Part shown: positions 31,440 to 41,240 of the stretch, one piece after another
How the letters are laid out: every line of letters begins with the position of its first letter
How positions within the stretch are numbered: the stretch's first letter is position 1
NCBI RefSeq assembly: GCF_900699045.1
Contig: NZ_CAADHL010000004.1
Span: 1-64,000 of the forward strand
Direction of reading: 5' to 3'
DNA: 64,000 bases
Source: Candidatus Williamhamiltonella defendens
GTDB lineage: Bacteria > Pseudomonadota > Gammaproteobacteria > Enterobacterales > Enterobacteriaceae
The notes under the pieces: generated by a model
The model's input: only the letters and a program-made list of their open reading frames with translations
Databases searched by the model: none
What the model was told of the DNA's origin: nothing
Translations under genes and position numbers: made by a program

Positions 31440-32510
31440 CGCATTCTTTGCCTTTTTACATGCGTTCAAGCGATTTATGATTTTGTGAGCCCAATTTCTC
31501 CTAAAGAGTTGGAAAGACTAGTGATAAAAAATCGTTCGAATAGAAACTCATTTAAAGGCGTCACGGAAAATGTCAATTAGGGTATCAAGCTTTTCATGGG
31601 TATGGGTCATTGGGACAAAGGAACTGGGCACTACGAGTGGAAGCGATCAACCATTGGCAAAGAGCCTGCTGAAGAATTCTTATTGCTTTTCCGTATTTTT
31701 CCAGATTGGTACACAGAAGAATTGACGATATTTTTTCAGTACCCGGCGGTGGTATTGGCCCTCATATTAAACCGTCTGACGTATTGGTGATACAAGAAAT
31801 GGAAAGTAGCCGATGGCGGGTATAGCATCAATTGTTATCGCTTAAGCACTATAACTATAATAAGAAAGAGTTTGCTAAGCCCTTCATTAATCAAGGGTTG
31901 ATTTCCGGGGATGTGTTGTATACCCAAAAAGAATTTCTCCATGACGCCATTTCGTCCGAAGCCACCATGATTTACTGCCTGAATTGCTCGACAGACAACG
32001 GCCTGCGTATGATAAGACATTGGACTGAGTCGCTTTCAGATGAAAGCCATCTAGGCATTGAATATTCCCCCTCACCCGATTTACTCTTGCGTGCGGACCT
32101 AACGGAAATACTAGCTCAAGATATCACGTCCCTCCGAGAAATAATGAGTCAATTCTTAGTCCAAAAAAGAGCCCATCTGGACAACTAGTTTGTTCAAGAG
32201 ATATCTCAAACCGACGATGAGTTACCGAAGGCACCTGCGGCTAAGGTTTACTGCGTTGCATAAGTTTACACCTTATTGCAAAATGGTAGTCGATTGAACT
32301 GTTTAATAGGGTTATGTATTTTACATATCTGTAACCGCTATTTTGCAACGGCGAATCGCTCGACTCAGATCACGCCGACGCCTGGAATATTTTAACGCGC
32401 CACAGAAAGATTGATGGCCTCATGCTCAGTCACGTGATACAGGATTCCTGTTTTATAGTACAGCTAACCTTGCTCATCAATAAAGGGTATTGGTATTTTC
32501 AACCATAAAA
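31440..32510 (+). pseudogene. roxA: Ribosomal protein uL16 hydroxylase RoxA (YcfD), copy 2
   Basis: It covers more of the protein than copy 1: YDFVSPISPKELERLVIKN, FLLLFRIFPDWYTEELTIFF, a cupin segment with the iron motif reading GGGIGPHIKPSDV in another frame (normally HLDQYDV), then LNCSTDNGLRMIRHWTESLS, ADLTEILAQDITSL and the tail LLINKGYWYFQ. Many stops. It lies between the two inverted repA copies. Divergence from copy 1 indicates an old duplication or two separate captures. Confidence 0.75.
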
Positions 32511-32979
32511 AAAGTAATGAGGCCATTCTTGAATATTTTTAACAGGGGCATCTTAATAGTGATGCGTCGCTATTCTCTTCTTCTCTGACCAAAATCGAAA
32601 AGAGTCGATGAAAAGGCATCGTTAAGTGAATCATTGACGTTATCTGTACAAACCATCACCCAAATCCTCACCAAAAAAGAATGGTACAGTTATTCGATAC
32701 AGTAAAATGCTTATCAAGATAATAATGTATTATTATGCAATCCAATCTCTGCCCATCACAAGAATAAATCGCTTGAACGCATGTAAAAAGGCAAAGAATG
32801 CGACCGTGGCAATATGCAATATATTTGCAATGATGATACGCAAAGCAAACAAAAACCAGCGAAGGCTGATTATCAAAATTTGACCTACCTTTCCTAATTT
32901 TCCCTTACACTTGACCGTATTAATAGATTTTTTAACACTTGACGTTCTGAACCGTGTGGAAACGGATAAATATTATTTT
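32511..32979. other. Right end of the inverted repA duplication
   Basis: From about 32755 to 32980 this is the diverged reverse complement of 31262-31480. It therefore marks the shared 3' flank of both repA copies. The 32511-32754 part holds no recognisable gene. Confidence 0.6.
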
Positions 32980-33921
32980 TTATTTTCCACCTTTCTTTGC
33001 GGACAGTAAATTTTTTAACTTATAAATTTCTTTTTTACCTTTTTCACGTTGCCTTTCTATTTCTTTTTTCTTAGATGTTAAATTTTTATTATAAAAAACT
33101 ACGCTGTCTCGTTCCATATCATAGCGCATTTCATAATCTGGTAAGTCGTTAGATTTAACTAGTTGTTTGATATTATGTCGAAACATTTTTAACAAGGCGG
33201 TGCTGCCTGTTTTTAAATGTAGTTTTTCAACAGAAATATTGAATTCTCCTTGATGGCCACAGTGTTTTCTAGCAATCTCATAAATGCGTCGATCTGTCGC
33301 TTTTCTGATACGAAAATAGTCAGGACTAATTTTTAGCATTTTCTTTTTATGCAAAGCCTGATAGAGCCATTCAGGTAGGGTGACTTCTATCATACCAATA
33401 TCCAATTTACCTTTCTGTGCGTCAAGAATTCGCCAACTATCAATAAGTCCAAATCCTATAGATTCATGTTTTTCATCAGAATATACAATGTTCGTCGTTA
33501 TTCTTGTACCAGATAATCTTTTTAAAGATTTTTCTAATTCATTATATGTTCTCCCGCCTATTTCTCTATTCGTTGTCACTAAAAAATCATAAGGCGTAAA
33601 ACAAATAGTTCGGCTTATCTCCTCGTTATTATTCATGGCTTCCTGTAGCTTAGATATGCTATAAATCCATACATCCTTATCAAAGATAGTTGCCATACCT
33701 GATGATGTCGGTTCTACAGTAACGGTTATATTTCCATTTTTATATTTTCTAGTCTTTGTATCCCCTCCCTTCATAGCAAAAAAAGGATGTTCCATGCTTG
33801 CTATTTCATCCCTAAAACTTGAAAGCTCAATCTCATCGGCAATAAAAAACTCCAGTTCATGTTTACGTGGTCGTAACGTTCTCAAGTTGCTTACTCTCTG
33901 ATTAATTATATTATTTACCAT
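32980..33921 (-). CDS. repA: Replication initiator RepA (RPA family), intact
   Basis: A 313-residue initiator of the RPA/RepA family (PF10134 type) found on proteobacterial plasmids. Landmarks: RPRKHELEFFIADEIELSSF, SMEHPFFAMKGGDTKTRKY, ATIFDKDVWIYSISKLQEA, YDFLVTTNREIGGRTYNELE, ISPDYFRIRKATDRRIYEIA, RKHCGHQG, LKMFRHNIKQLVK. The start ATG 33921 follows a 13-bp palindrome and seven iterons, the expected layout for an iteron-controlled origin. The C-terminus is rich in Lys/Glu (coiled). This is the only complete repA of three in the window and thus the likely driver of replication. Copy number is presumably set by RepA binding to iterons and to its own operator. Confidence 0.92.
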   Translation of the reverse strand: MVNNIINQRVSNLRTLRPRKHELEFFIADEIELSSFRDEIASMEHPFFAMKGGDTKTRKYKNGNITVTVEPTSSGMATIFDKDVWIYSISKLQEAMNNNEEISRTICFTPYDFLVTTNREIGGRTYNELEKSLKRLSGTRITTNIVYSDEKHESIGFGLIDSWRILDAQKGKLDIGMIEVTLPEWLYQALHKKKMLKISPDYFRIRKATDRRIYEIARKHCGHQGEFNISVEKLHLKTGSTALLKMFRHNIKQLVKSNDLPDYEMRYDMERDSVVFYNKNLTSKKKEIERQREKGKKEIYKLKNLLSAKKGGK

Positions 33922-33955
33922 AGCCTCAATCCTGTGTTATCAGGGTTGCTGGTAA

Positions 33956-33989
33956 GAGTCAGTGCTGAGTGACCGTTCAGCACTGACTC
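33956..33989. promoter_or_regulatory. Probable repA operator (13-bp arms)
   Basis: A perfect inverted repeat: arms GAGTCAGTGCTGA and TCAGCACTGACTC around eight bases. It lies 35 bases before the repA start, between gene and iterons, where dimeric initiators of iteron plasmids bind to repress their own gene. Position and symmetry are seen; the binding protein is inferred. Confidence 0.7.
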
Positions 33990-33998
33990 GATCGTTTT

Positions 33999-34215
33999 GG
34001 GATTTAAAAACCTATAAAAAACCTCAAAATACTGGGATTTAGAAACTAAAGTACTGGGATTTAAAAACCAAGTCAATAAGCATGATAAAAATCGCATAAA
34101 AATGTCCTTTTTCTGTGGATAACCCAGCTTTCAAACTGGGATTTAGAAACTAAAGTACTGGGATTTAGAAACTAAATACTGGGATTTAGAAACTAAATAC
34201 TGGGATTTAAAAACC
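33999..34215. repeat. Seven iterons, probable replication origin
   Basis: The motif GGGATTTARAAACY occurs at 33999, 34034, 34056, 34138, 34160, 34181 and 34202. Spacing within clusters is 21-22 bases, two helical turns, as in iteron origins. A DnaA box TGTGGATAA lies at 34114-34122 between the clusters, and a second at 34338-34346 beyond an AT-rich stretch (34230-34330) that could be the unwinding element. Confidence 0.85.
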
Positions 34216-34346
34216 AAAGCGTTGAAAAAAACACTTTAAACTATTGTATATATAATATTTTTTATCTAACTAAATTTTCTTAACTTGTTTTAACTATACA
34301 TAACTGATCTTTTAACCACGTTTTCCCCTTTAAATCTTGTGGATAA
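34114..34346. promoter_or_regulatory. DnaA boxes and AT-rich segment of origin B
   Basis: TGTGGATAA (reverse of TTATCCACA) at 34114-34122 and 34338-34346 match the DnaA consensus. Similar boxes occur at about 30047 in copy A (one mismatch) and 63589-63597 in copy C, so they are a conserved part of the replication region. Confidence 0.65.
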
Positions 34347-34634
34347 CTTCAGTTCTTACCCTGTTATTTTAACAGGCGCAAATTCGAATACTAAAAAACC
34401 TCATTGCCAGATATTAGCTAAAGAATGACCGTGCTCTTCTCGACAAAAGAGAATCTCCCGTTCCATCGCTTTAGCGCGATTTCTTTGTTAAAAGTAAAAA
34501 CAATTTTTTTAAAATTCTTAGACATTAGACGTGTTTGAACGAAACGCCTCTAAAACCTCATAAAAACCATTTTAAAGAGCATCAAATAAAAACCCCTTCT
34601 ATGTGCATTACCAAAAGGAGATTTCTTCTCATAG

Positions 34635-34794
34635 ATCAATACAGGACGGTTTAAGAGGGTTTTTGAAGGTTAGGGAAGCCGCGATTTGCAGATCAACACA
34701 GTTTTTGTACTAAAATCAATACAGGACGGTTTAAGAGGGTTTTTGAAGGTTAGGGAAGCCGCGATTTGCAGATCAACACAGTTTTTGTACTAAA
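34635..34794. repeat. Two perfect 80-bp tandem repeats
   Basis: A unit starting ATCAATACAGGACGG at 34635 is repeated exactly from 34715, and a third copy begins at 34795 but diverges after six bases. The unit contains GGTTTAAGAGGGTTTTTGA, also present in diverged form in copies A and C of the replication region. A recent slippage duplication. Confidence 0.85.
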
Positions 34795-34899
34795 ATCAAT
34801 TGGGATTCTGTACTAAAAATCTAGTACAAAATTTTCATCAAATTTTACAATGTCATAGTAACTTAAATACGAATTTCTTGCAGATGATGAATAAAAGAA

Positions 34900-35110
34900 T
34901 TATAGCCGTAATCCAAATATTTTTCTTCATTCCACTTAGATAACTTTTTCCGCTGACAGGCATTGTTTGGCTTATCCTGACACGAGGAAAACCATCTAGT
35001 AACAAAAAGTCAAAATCACCAACAATATAAACAGACGATACCGGATATGCGTAGCCACGACAAATATGCATATTTGTCGTTCTCACCGCCCGTTTTTTTA
35101 TGTGTTTACA
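34900..35110. other. Conserved segment before the mob genes, candidate oriT
   Basis: Part of this stretch (about 34960-35080) recurs in inverted orientation at 62960-63110, and the core ATTTGTCGTTCT recurs at 22.31 kb. It directly precedes MobC-like coding sequence in two of the three copies, which is where oriT usually lies. No nick site can be proven from sequence. Confidence 0.35.
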
Positions 35111-35119
35111 AATGAAATT

Positions 35120-35540
35120 ATTTTTCAAAACATGAAGAAGTCGATAACATTGCCAGAAAAGAGTCGACATTATCAAATGTGAGGCAAATCCGTTTATCCA
35201 ACAAGATGCTTAACCAGTTGACTCTACAAGCTGATTTCCGGCATTGATTAGTATCTAAAGAAATCAGATTTATGTTAAATCTTGCCATGACTACAGAGCC
35301 TGTTCTTCTAGATGAGGAAGTGGAAGAATTATGCCGGGTAAGAAATGCCGTCAATACGGCAGTTCGTAATCTGGCTACGATTATTTGTCAACGTCAGTAT
35401 CATGATGTAAAAGACACTGAGTTATGGGGGGTGGTAAAAACTTCATAGGGAAGTTGAGACCGTGAAAAAATCCGTTAGACAATTGACTAATGCTGCCGTG
35501 AATGTATGTAGCTTAAAAATCCGTAATACGCCAAAATGAC
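35120..35540 (+). pseudogene. MobC-like mobilisation protein, degraded
   Basis: Fragments EEVDNIARKESTLSNVRQIR, LSNKMLNQLTLQADF, LLDEEVEELCRVRNAVNTAV and RNLATIICQRQYHD come from different frames with stops between. The following stretch reads VETVKKSVRQLTNAAVNVCS. Position immediately before a relaxase suggests the relaxosome accessory protein. The plus strand is the coding one; an open frame on the minus strand is a shadow. Confidence 0.4.
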
Positions 35541-35551
35541 AAGGGGATTTT

Positions 35552-36500
35552 ATGTCAAAAAGAATAGGTAAAAATTGGATGTTGAATATAAATCGCGTAA
35601 ATTACGGGGCAACACGAACAGGCCAGACGACCCCCTTATCACTAGCCAGATGTTGCAGAAGGGAGAAGGCCATGAGATAATGGTAAAGTCCCCGCGAGGC
35701 CGGCTAGCGCATCGCGGGGTAAAAATGAAATAAACTATATTGCACGAGAAGGGGTAATTACCTTCCGTGATAATAATGGGGTAGAATATCACATCGCTGA
35801 CCGTGAACAAAAAAAGAAGCGTACGAATCTCTTATCGATGATGAAGATAAAAAGCAGACCCATGGCAGATCACCTAATCTGGTGCATAACATGGTGTTTA
35901 CATCCCCCAAAATAGCAGAGGTATCAGAAAAAGATATTTTTTAAGCAATAGAGGAGACACTAAAGCAAAAATATCCTGAAAATCGCTTTTTAGGCTTAGG
36001 CATGCCATATGGATAAAGCACATCACCCACATGATCATACATTACTTCGCATTCCTGATAATGGTGGTAAGCAGATTAATATTCGTAAAAAAGACCTGCT
36101 CGAGTTACACGAGAAGTTTTCCGGAAAGCTGAAAAGATGGTCTACAACGTTAAATGTACCCATAAATATAGGTACGGTAAGAAAGAAGATCTTAAATGTG
36201 ATCCTGATCGTCTACCGAATCTTTTTGAAGTGGTTAATTTTAGTCGGATAAATTACCTTTGTGATTCACAAAACAAGTAGCAAAATTACATTTGAAATCA
36301 AGCGTACAGGAGTAAAAGTCGACAGCGTGAAAAAAATGTGCAAGGAAGGTTAAACCACAGTAACAGTGCCTTTGGCCAATGGTAATGGCAACAAGCAGGG
36401 ATGATTAAATCACAAGCGCAATAACTAGTGCACCGAAAATCAGGGGGCAATTGGAATCAAACCTGCGCCGTTTGACAAGCTGAAACTGCTAGATACCCTA
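35552..36500 (+). pseudogene. Relaxase/mobilisation nuclease, degraded (second type)
   Basis: Starts MSKRIGK with AAGGGG upstream. Pieces: MVKSPRGRLAHRGVK, REGVITFRDNNGVEYHIADR, SLIDDEDKKQTHGRSPNLVH, NMVFTSP, AIEETLKQKYPENRF, then LLRIPDNGGKQINIRKKDLL and ELHEKFSGKL. The HVHxxL histidine motif region reads HHPHDHTLLRI, altered. This relaxase differs in sequence from the one at 1.7-3.5 kb, so two mob systems have merged. Frameshifts show inactivity. Confidence 0.65.
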
Positions 36501-36710
36501 GAGCAGTTGCTGAAGCAACAGCGTGTTTTCACATAATTGATGAAAGTTAATGACCTGGTAGCTGAGATAATTGCCAACTTTTTTCACTTTAAATACGACG
36601 CATAAACGAATGTTTGTGCAACCTATTCTATCCCAACGTAGCGATGCGGACTTGTGCATTGTAAAAATATGTTGCAATGTAAAAATAAATGGCAATAGGA
36701 AATCGCAATT

Positions 36711-37285
36711 ATGCTCATCGGTTATGCACGAGTTTCAACACAAGAAAAGGATACTCAAGCTTAACTATCAACACCAAAGTCAGCTGGGCGTGAATTGATA
36801 TTCGAAGAAAAAATATCAGGCGGACGATAGGATCGTCCCGAATTACAACGACTTTTGCTGAAGCTACGCAAAGATGCACTAGTTTTTGTACGAAAACTAG
36901 GCCGTATTTCACGCTCTCTGAAGGATTTATTGCTGACGCTGGAAAAGGTGTGAAACACGGGAGCTGATTTCTGCATCATTACCACAAATATTGACACATC
37001 CACTCCAGCAGGATGTGGTGACGATGCAGATTGTTGGCTCCTTCGAATTTGAGCACGCCATGCTTCTTTAACGGACAAAGAACAGACTTGCGTCGGCACA
37101 TCAGGATAGTCGTGCCGGTGGACGACGCCCCCGCAGAAAAAGAAATTGTCTCTCTCGTCACATCGGGGCAGAAAAAAGACGCTGATGCAGCCCGCCTGTT
37201 CCGTGTTCACCCTTCTATCGTAGTAAGGTTTCTCACCAGACACCGAGTGACTCAGATTAGACTTACAGTAGAACAGAAATCGTAA
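36711..37285 (+). pseudogene. Serine recombinase (resolvase/invertase family), broken
   Basis: MLIGYARVSTQEKDTQA at the N-terminus with the catalytic Ser in RVST, a stop, then RELIFEEKISGGR, DRPELQRLLLKLRKDALVFV, LGRISRSLKDLLLTLEKV and NIDTSTPAG. A C-terminal HTH-like part reads DADAARLFRVHPSIVVRF. At least three stops or frameshifts. Such enzymes resolve plasmid multimers or cointegrates; loss here may relate to the multi-origin structure. Confidence 0.75.
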
Positions 37286-37462
37286 CCTGACTCCATAGGA
37301 GGAGAAAAAAGAGTAACAACGTGAAAAAGGTAAGAGAGAAATCTACAAAAAATTAATTATTATGTTTGCACAGCGTATTGATCTATTCTCTCGTCAATTT
37401 AGTAAATTTCATCACAGATCGTCTATTTATACCACTTTTCAACATTTAAATCGCGATTTTCA

Positions 37463-38146
37463 TTAAAGCCTTTTTTCCACTTTTTGAATCCCCTCTTTAA
37501 TTAGATAATTCATCGTCATCATAACTTGGTTATCCGTATACTCATTATACGATAAAATGGCCATAATTTCATTGAGTAACTCGCTCATATCCCGTCGGAG
37601 AATTGTTTCTGTACTAATTATAACCATGCCATCCAGCGGTGCTGCAGAATTTCCCCATCCTACAGTGTCGTCACATCCGCCAGTCTGAAGGGCTGGGTAT
37701 AAATACGCTCCTCTAATCCCCTGTCTTCAAAACAATCTAACCAATGGGTACTATGAGGATAGGGATTTTTCTTACCCATATAAAATAAAACTGCAAAGAC
37801 CAATGGTAGCGTTTTATTCCCCGAGTCGAGATGCTTTTGCATCGCCACCATGCTATACCTATACCGCATTAATCGCCACGCACTCAGCTTATTCGGGGTT
37901 GAGTTCGCCTCAATGAAGAGGTATTACTTTCCTTTTTCGGTACTCAATGAATAGAGAATATCATTTTGAGGCGCTTTCATGTCTTCATAGATAAAGACCC
38001 CGCCTCGACTTTAAGCGCCTCAAAATGATACAGGGCTTTAATTTGATCTAGCAGTCAATATCTCAAAAGTTTTGCGCCGTCTTTTTTTCATGGAAAAATT
38101 GGCAAAAAACGGCGTTATGGGGAGTCTGGGTAAATTTTTTAGTCAT
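37463..38146 (-). pseudogene. Rpn-family recombination-promoting nuclease, degraded
   Basis: Start MTKKFTQTPHNAVFCQFFHE at 38146, then fragments LYSLSTE, LRYRYSMVAMQKHLDSGNKT, LPLVFAVLFYMGKKNPYP, HSTHWLDCFED and FRLADVTTL, ending MNYLIKEGIQKVEKRL. Full gene length is kept but with many frame changes. Rpn proteins are DNA endonucleases linked to recombination. It is the most complete of the three copies here. Confidence 0.7.
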
Positions 38147-39008
38147 TGTTATCATTATCAATAGTTAAGTGATTGATTAGTTTATCACAAAATACATCAT
38201 AGACCGTTAAAAATCCCTTTTCTCCTTGTCTTACTGTTCTCCCCTGTTTGGCTTTCATAGTTAGAGATGATTCCAGAACCTCAAAGTACATCCACCTCCA
38301 TTAATATTTTCTTGCCGATTTTTAGACCAGTCTCTATAATTGAGATGTTAACCGTTCATGGTTAACAGAGATTAGCATCCCGCGTCTCTTCGAGGCGACA
38401 CCAGATGACAAAAGCGTCTTTTTTATGTGTCAAAGAAGCCTTTAGCATATTTGTAATTTATGATGCCTCAGTCTGGGAATACCTAAGGATAGCCGGTGTC
38501 CTTGAAGTCCGGTAGTGCTAACCCCGTCTGGTCTACCACCTATAAGATTAGCGCCTTCGGTAGTAGCAGAATCTAGTGACCTCAAGAAAGTCTGCATCCC
38601 ATTTGACAGCATATCTGTAACGCTCTACCCGCCATCCTGGCGAAATTTGCCGCATTTCTAAAAACTTAACGCCTCGCCAACGTGCATCCATTCTGAAGAT
38701 AGAGGGATGTCGCATGAATAGTTCCATCAAGCAATGTTGCAAAGTTTCACGATCTCCTGTGTCCTTACTGATGCGGAATCTCAGGTTTATACCAATGCCG
38801 CGATGATAGATATTCTGGGGATGACGGCGGCGTCTTCTCAATTTCTAGACGTTTTTTATCCACAGTAAGAGGTTATGCGCGAGAAGAGATTGCCGTTATC
38901 GCTTTTGAGTACACCACTCACTGCTTATAAATAACCCCCTCAACCTTGTCGGTTTAATTTTTTACCACGATTCGATGAAAAGAATATTTACCAAGGAGCC
39001 TTTTTTTA
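38146..39008. other. Decayed region with one unrecognised minus-strand frame
   Basis: A minus-strand frame at 38548-38841 (about 97 residues; GDRETLQHCLMELFMRHP, MDARWRGVKFLEMRQISPGW) looks protein-like, rich in Arg and aromatic residues, but I do not recognise it. Its neighbours downstream (ALPDFKDTGYP) continue in other frames. A small frame MKAKQGRTVRQGEKGFLTVY ends just at the rpn start. All look like remains. Confidence 0.35.
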
Positions 39009-39334
39009 TGCCAAGCCCTTCCTATTTTTATCGGTGATTGAATATATCGAATGAGGATCCCCCTTATCTCATTAATCTTATTCAGTCAAATAACAGGTTT
39101 ATCCCGCGAGAGCAACAAATTATATTTTGTTTGGTAGAGCGATTAAGTAGTAAGGAAGTTGGCAAGAAACTGAATTTGTCTTATTGGGTGATAGAAAACA
39201 ACTTGCAGTCTACTTATCCAATAGACAGGGTATATAATTGTAGACAATTTATAAACTATTGCCACGATAACGGTATAAATCGATACCTTCCTCCTGAATT
39301 TCTTCCTTCTGGTAGTCACGTCATTATCATTTAA
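39009..39334 (+). pseudogene. LuxR-type regulator fragment (copy 3)
   Basis: ATG 39009 has AAGGAG upstream but meets a TGA after nine codons. The frame then continues as FIPREQQIIFCLVERLSSKE, VGKKLNLSYWVIENNLQS and CRQFINYCHDNGINRYLPPE. The HTH matches the LuxR/GerE fold and the PAS domain is missing. It is related to the copies at 18.5-20.2 kb. Confidence 0.6.
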
Positions 39335-39376
39335 GAGTCATTGTCAGAGCGACGTGCTCTAAGAATAATTGCTAAT

Positions 39377-39688
39377 ATGAAAGAGAGAGAAATAAGAAAA
39401 TTAAGGGCCGCAGATTTTGCATTTTATGCTGAAATCTTATCAGAACTTTCATTTAAAGAGGTTAAGGTTGTTTTTCTTTATTGTTCTAGATATCAAAGCA
39501 ATAAAATTGCTTTGATATTAAATATATCGATTAACACAGTTAAATCACATTGGAGCAATGACATACAAAAGCTTAATACAGATCACACCTCAGAGCTAAA
39601 AGTATTATTTCATTTTTTGATTAATCATTACAAAGGAGGGTGCTCATGCGATTGCTGTCATTGTTGTCGTTTCTGTTGCTGTAAATGA
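39377..39688 (+). CDS. Small LuxR-type HTH protein with Cys-rich C-terminal reading
   Basis: An open frame of about 103 residues from ATG 39377 (TTG 39341 is an alternative). The middle resembles a LuxR-type HTH: LSELSFKEVKVVFLYCSRYQ, NKIALILNISINTVKSHWSN. The last 17 residues (GGCSCDCCHCCRFCCCK) have nine cysteines. The same bases in another frame give a leucine-rich 12-residue peptide with an excellent ribosome site, so the Cys tail may be only the shadow of TTG/CTG codons. The gene is intact in frame, unlike its relatives. Function unknown. Confidence 0.5.
   Translation: MKEREIRKLRAADFAFYAEILSELSFKEVKVVFLYCSRYQSNKIALILNISINTVKSHWSNDIQKLNTDHTSELKVLFHFLINHYKGGCSCDCCHCCRFCCCK
39646..39684 (+). 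CDS. Possible 12-residue hydrophobic peptide
   Basis: AAAGGAGG (39632-39639) is a full-consensus ribosome site six bases before ATG 39646. The frame encodes MRLLSLLSFLLL and stops at 39684. It overlaps the end of the LuxR-type gene in another frame. Such a peptide could be a leader or membrane peptide. Evidence is the ribosome site and composition only. Confidence 0.35.
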   Translation: MRLLSLLSFLLL

Positions 39689-40140
39689 TTTTTTTGTAAT
39701 TAGATAAAGGCTACCAAAGTATTTTTATTCTTTACAGCGTGTTATTTGATTAAATTTTAACCAAAAATCACCCTCAGGGTGATGCCCGATCCCAAAATTT
39801 TCTGTCATCATCTGCCCTCACTCACCGTTTTCTAGCAACCTGATACTGAAAACATCCGGTGTTGGTAGAAGCGCCTATTATCTGAACCGTGGCGCCTGCT
39901 CTTTAATAAATCAGTATGAGTGGTCCGGCATGGCGGGAAACAGTTAAGTTATATGCAGTGATCACCGATAGCCTTGATTTTTACGCTCAAGGCGGAGCTT
40001 ATAATACTTGCTGTCTGGATGTATGCAGACACAGGTTTACATAAATCATCAACAGGGGGATTTGTAGTAAGTATCTTCTTGTGTACTTACCATTAATCTT
40101 CTTTTAGGGGGAATGAATGAACGCTCGCCAACGCTGCTGT
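39689..40140. other. Intergenic region before the transfer genes
   Basis: No recognisable gene. A perfect ATCACCCT-C-AGGGTGAT palindrome at about 39766-39782 may be an operator or short hairpin. Confidence 0.4.
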
Positions 40141-40422
40141 AAGCGTCGTCAAATGCGCTATTATGAATAGTGTAAAAAAGAAGATGAAATACGGCTATTA
40201 AGACTTCGTTTTCTACGGGGTGAAAAAATGACCCGTTTAACCGAAGACATAATTGATTCAATAAGAAGGAAAACGTTAGATCAAAAAAGAGATAACATTG
40301 ATAGACTGGTCGATTGTCTTGATACTCTTACAAAAAGAGTAAACATAATAAATAGCAAAGAAGAAGCCAGCTGTACCAACCGTTGCTTAGCCAAGACTTA
40401 CCTCTATGCGGTGAAGCTCTGA
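40117..40422 (+). pseudogene. Small hypothetical protein, interrupted
   Basis: MNARQRCCKRRQMRYYE, a TAG, then CKKEDEIRLLRLRFLRGEKM continuing to an intact stretch with SIRRKTLDQKRDNIDRLVDC. Charged and helical, about 100 residues if read through. Not recognised. It precedes the VirB genes, so a transfer-related role is possible. Confidence 0.35.
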
Positions 40423-40455
40423 GGCTGATAGTCATCCTTATCAAGGAAAAAGTTA

Positions 40456-40624
40456 ATGTTTAAACAACTTTTTGCGTCCTGGAAAAAAGATTTATATGGG
40501 CGAGGTATTACGTAATCGTCTCGGTAAAATCGTGCTTAATATCGGTTATTATATTGGACGTCCCGTGACTATCACTGAGTTTATTCACTATGTCGTTGAA
40601 CGAGATAGTCATAAAAAAAGATGA
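40456..40624 (+). pseudogene. Small hypothetical protein, frameshifted
   Basis: MFKQLFASWKKD, then in a second frame MGEVLRNRLGKIVLNIGYYI and VTITEFIHYVVERDSHKKR. One frameshift near 40494. About 55 residues if repaired. Not recognised; lies in the transfer region ahead of virB1. Confidence 0.35.
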
Positions 40625-40765
40625 ATTTAAAACATATTTTGGGAACGGAGGAAGAAAGAGACCGACCATAGAAATGACATAAACGAATAATTCAAAATGA
40701 GAAACTCACAATGAGAAAACCAACTTATAACGTCTATATCACTCAGGAAAGTCCGCCTGATCAAA

Positions 40766-41038
40766 ATGGTGATGCAGTGCGCAACAATGGTTCATCCCTA
40801 CACTTGACATTGCACGAGTAGAAGTACGATTTTAATCTATACGCCCTTGCTGAAATTATTCCATAAGCGGAACGCAAGCCTAGCAATAACGGTGTTATTT
40901 CTCACTATCCTACAAGTAATAGAAGATAAAGGCGAATTAACAAAATCATTCAACCAAAGAGTCAATATACTATTAATGGACTCCACGTCGGTTGTTATCT
41001 ATCCCTCTCACTTTATACGTGCAGACGTACAATATTGA
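40766..41038 (+). pseudogene. virB1: VirB1-like lytic transglycosylase, degraded
   Basis: MVMQCATMVHPYT, a stop, then in other frames FNLYALAEIIP, KPSNNGVISHYP and ISIIDRI-like residues. This is the start of a VirB1-type transglycosylase, and a duplicate piece occurs at 21.1-21.8 kb. First gene of the virB order. Confidence 0.55.
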
Positions 41039-41074
41039 AATCATTAAAGTATCCAATTGAAACTAAAAAATGTA

Positions 41075-41240
41075 ATGAATCGTTCGGCACAGACTGCTCT
41101 GTGGCTATTTTTACCTGTTTGCTGCGCCGACATTTTCAGCTGGATTTGAGCCAGTACATAAATTCCTGAAAGCGTTAATTGTCGGTATGCATTCTATTTC
41201 TATTGCCACTGCGACGATTGCCGGTTTATGGGTGGCCTTA
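41075..41240 (+). pseudogene. virB2: VirB2-like pilin, frameshifted
   Basis: MNRSAQTALWLFLPVCCADI (signal peptide), then after a frameshift FEPVHKFLKALIVGMHSISI and ATATIAGLWVA, the two hydrophobic helices of a VirB2/TrbC pilin. Position after virB1 supports it. Confidence 0.5.

Noticed and set aside
38380-38540. Hairpin-rich stretch that might be an RNA gene
   Set aside because: Short inverted repeats only, no match to a known RNA architecture; parts read as decayed minus-strand coding sequence.
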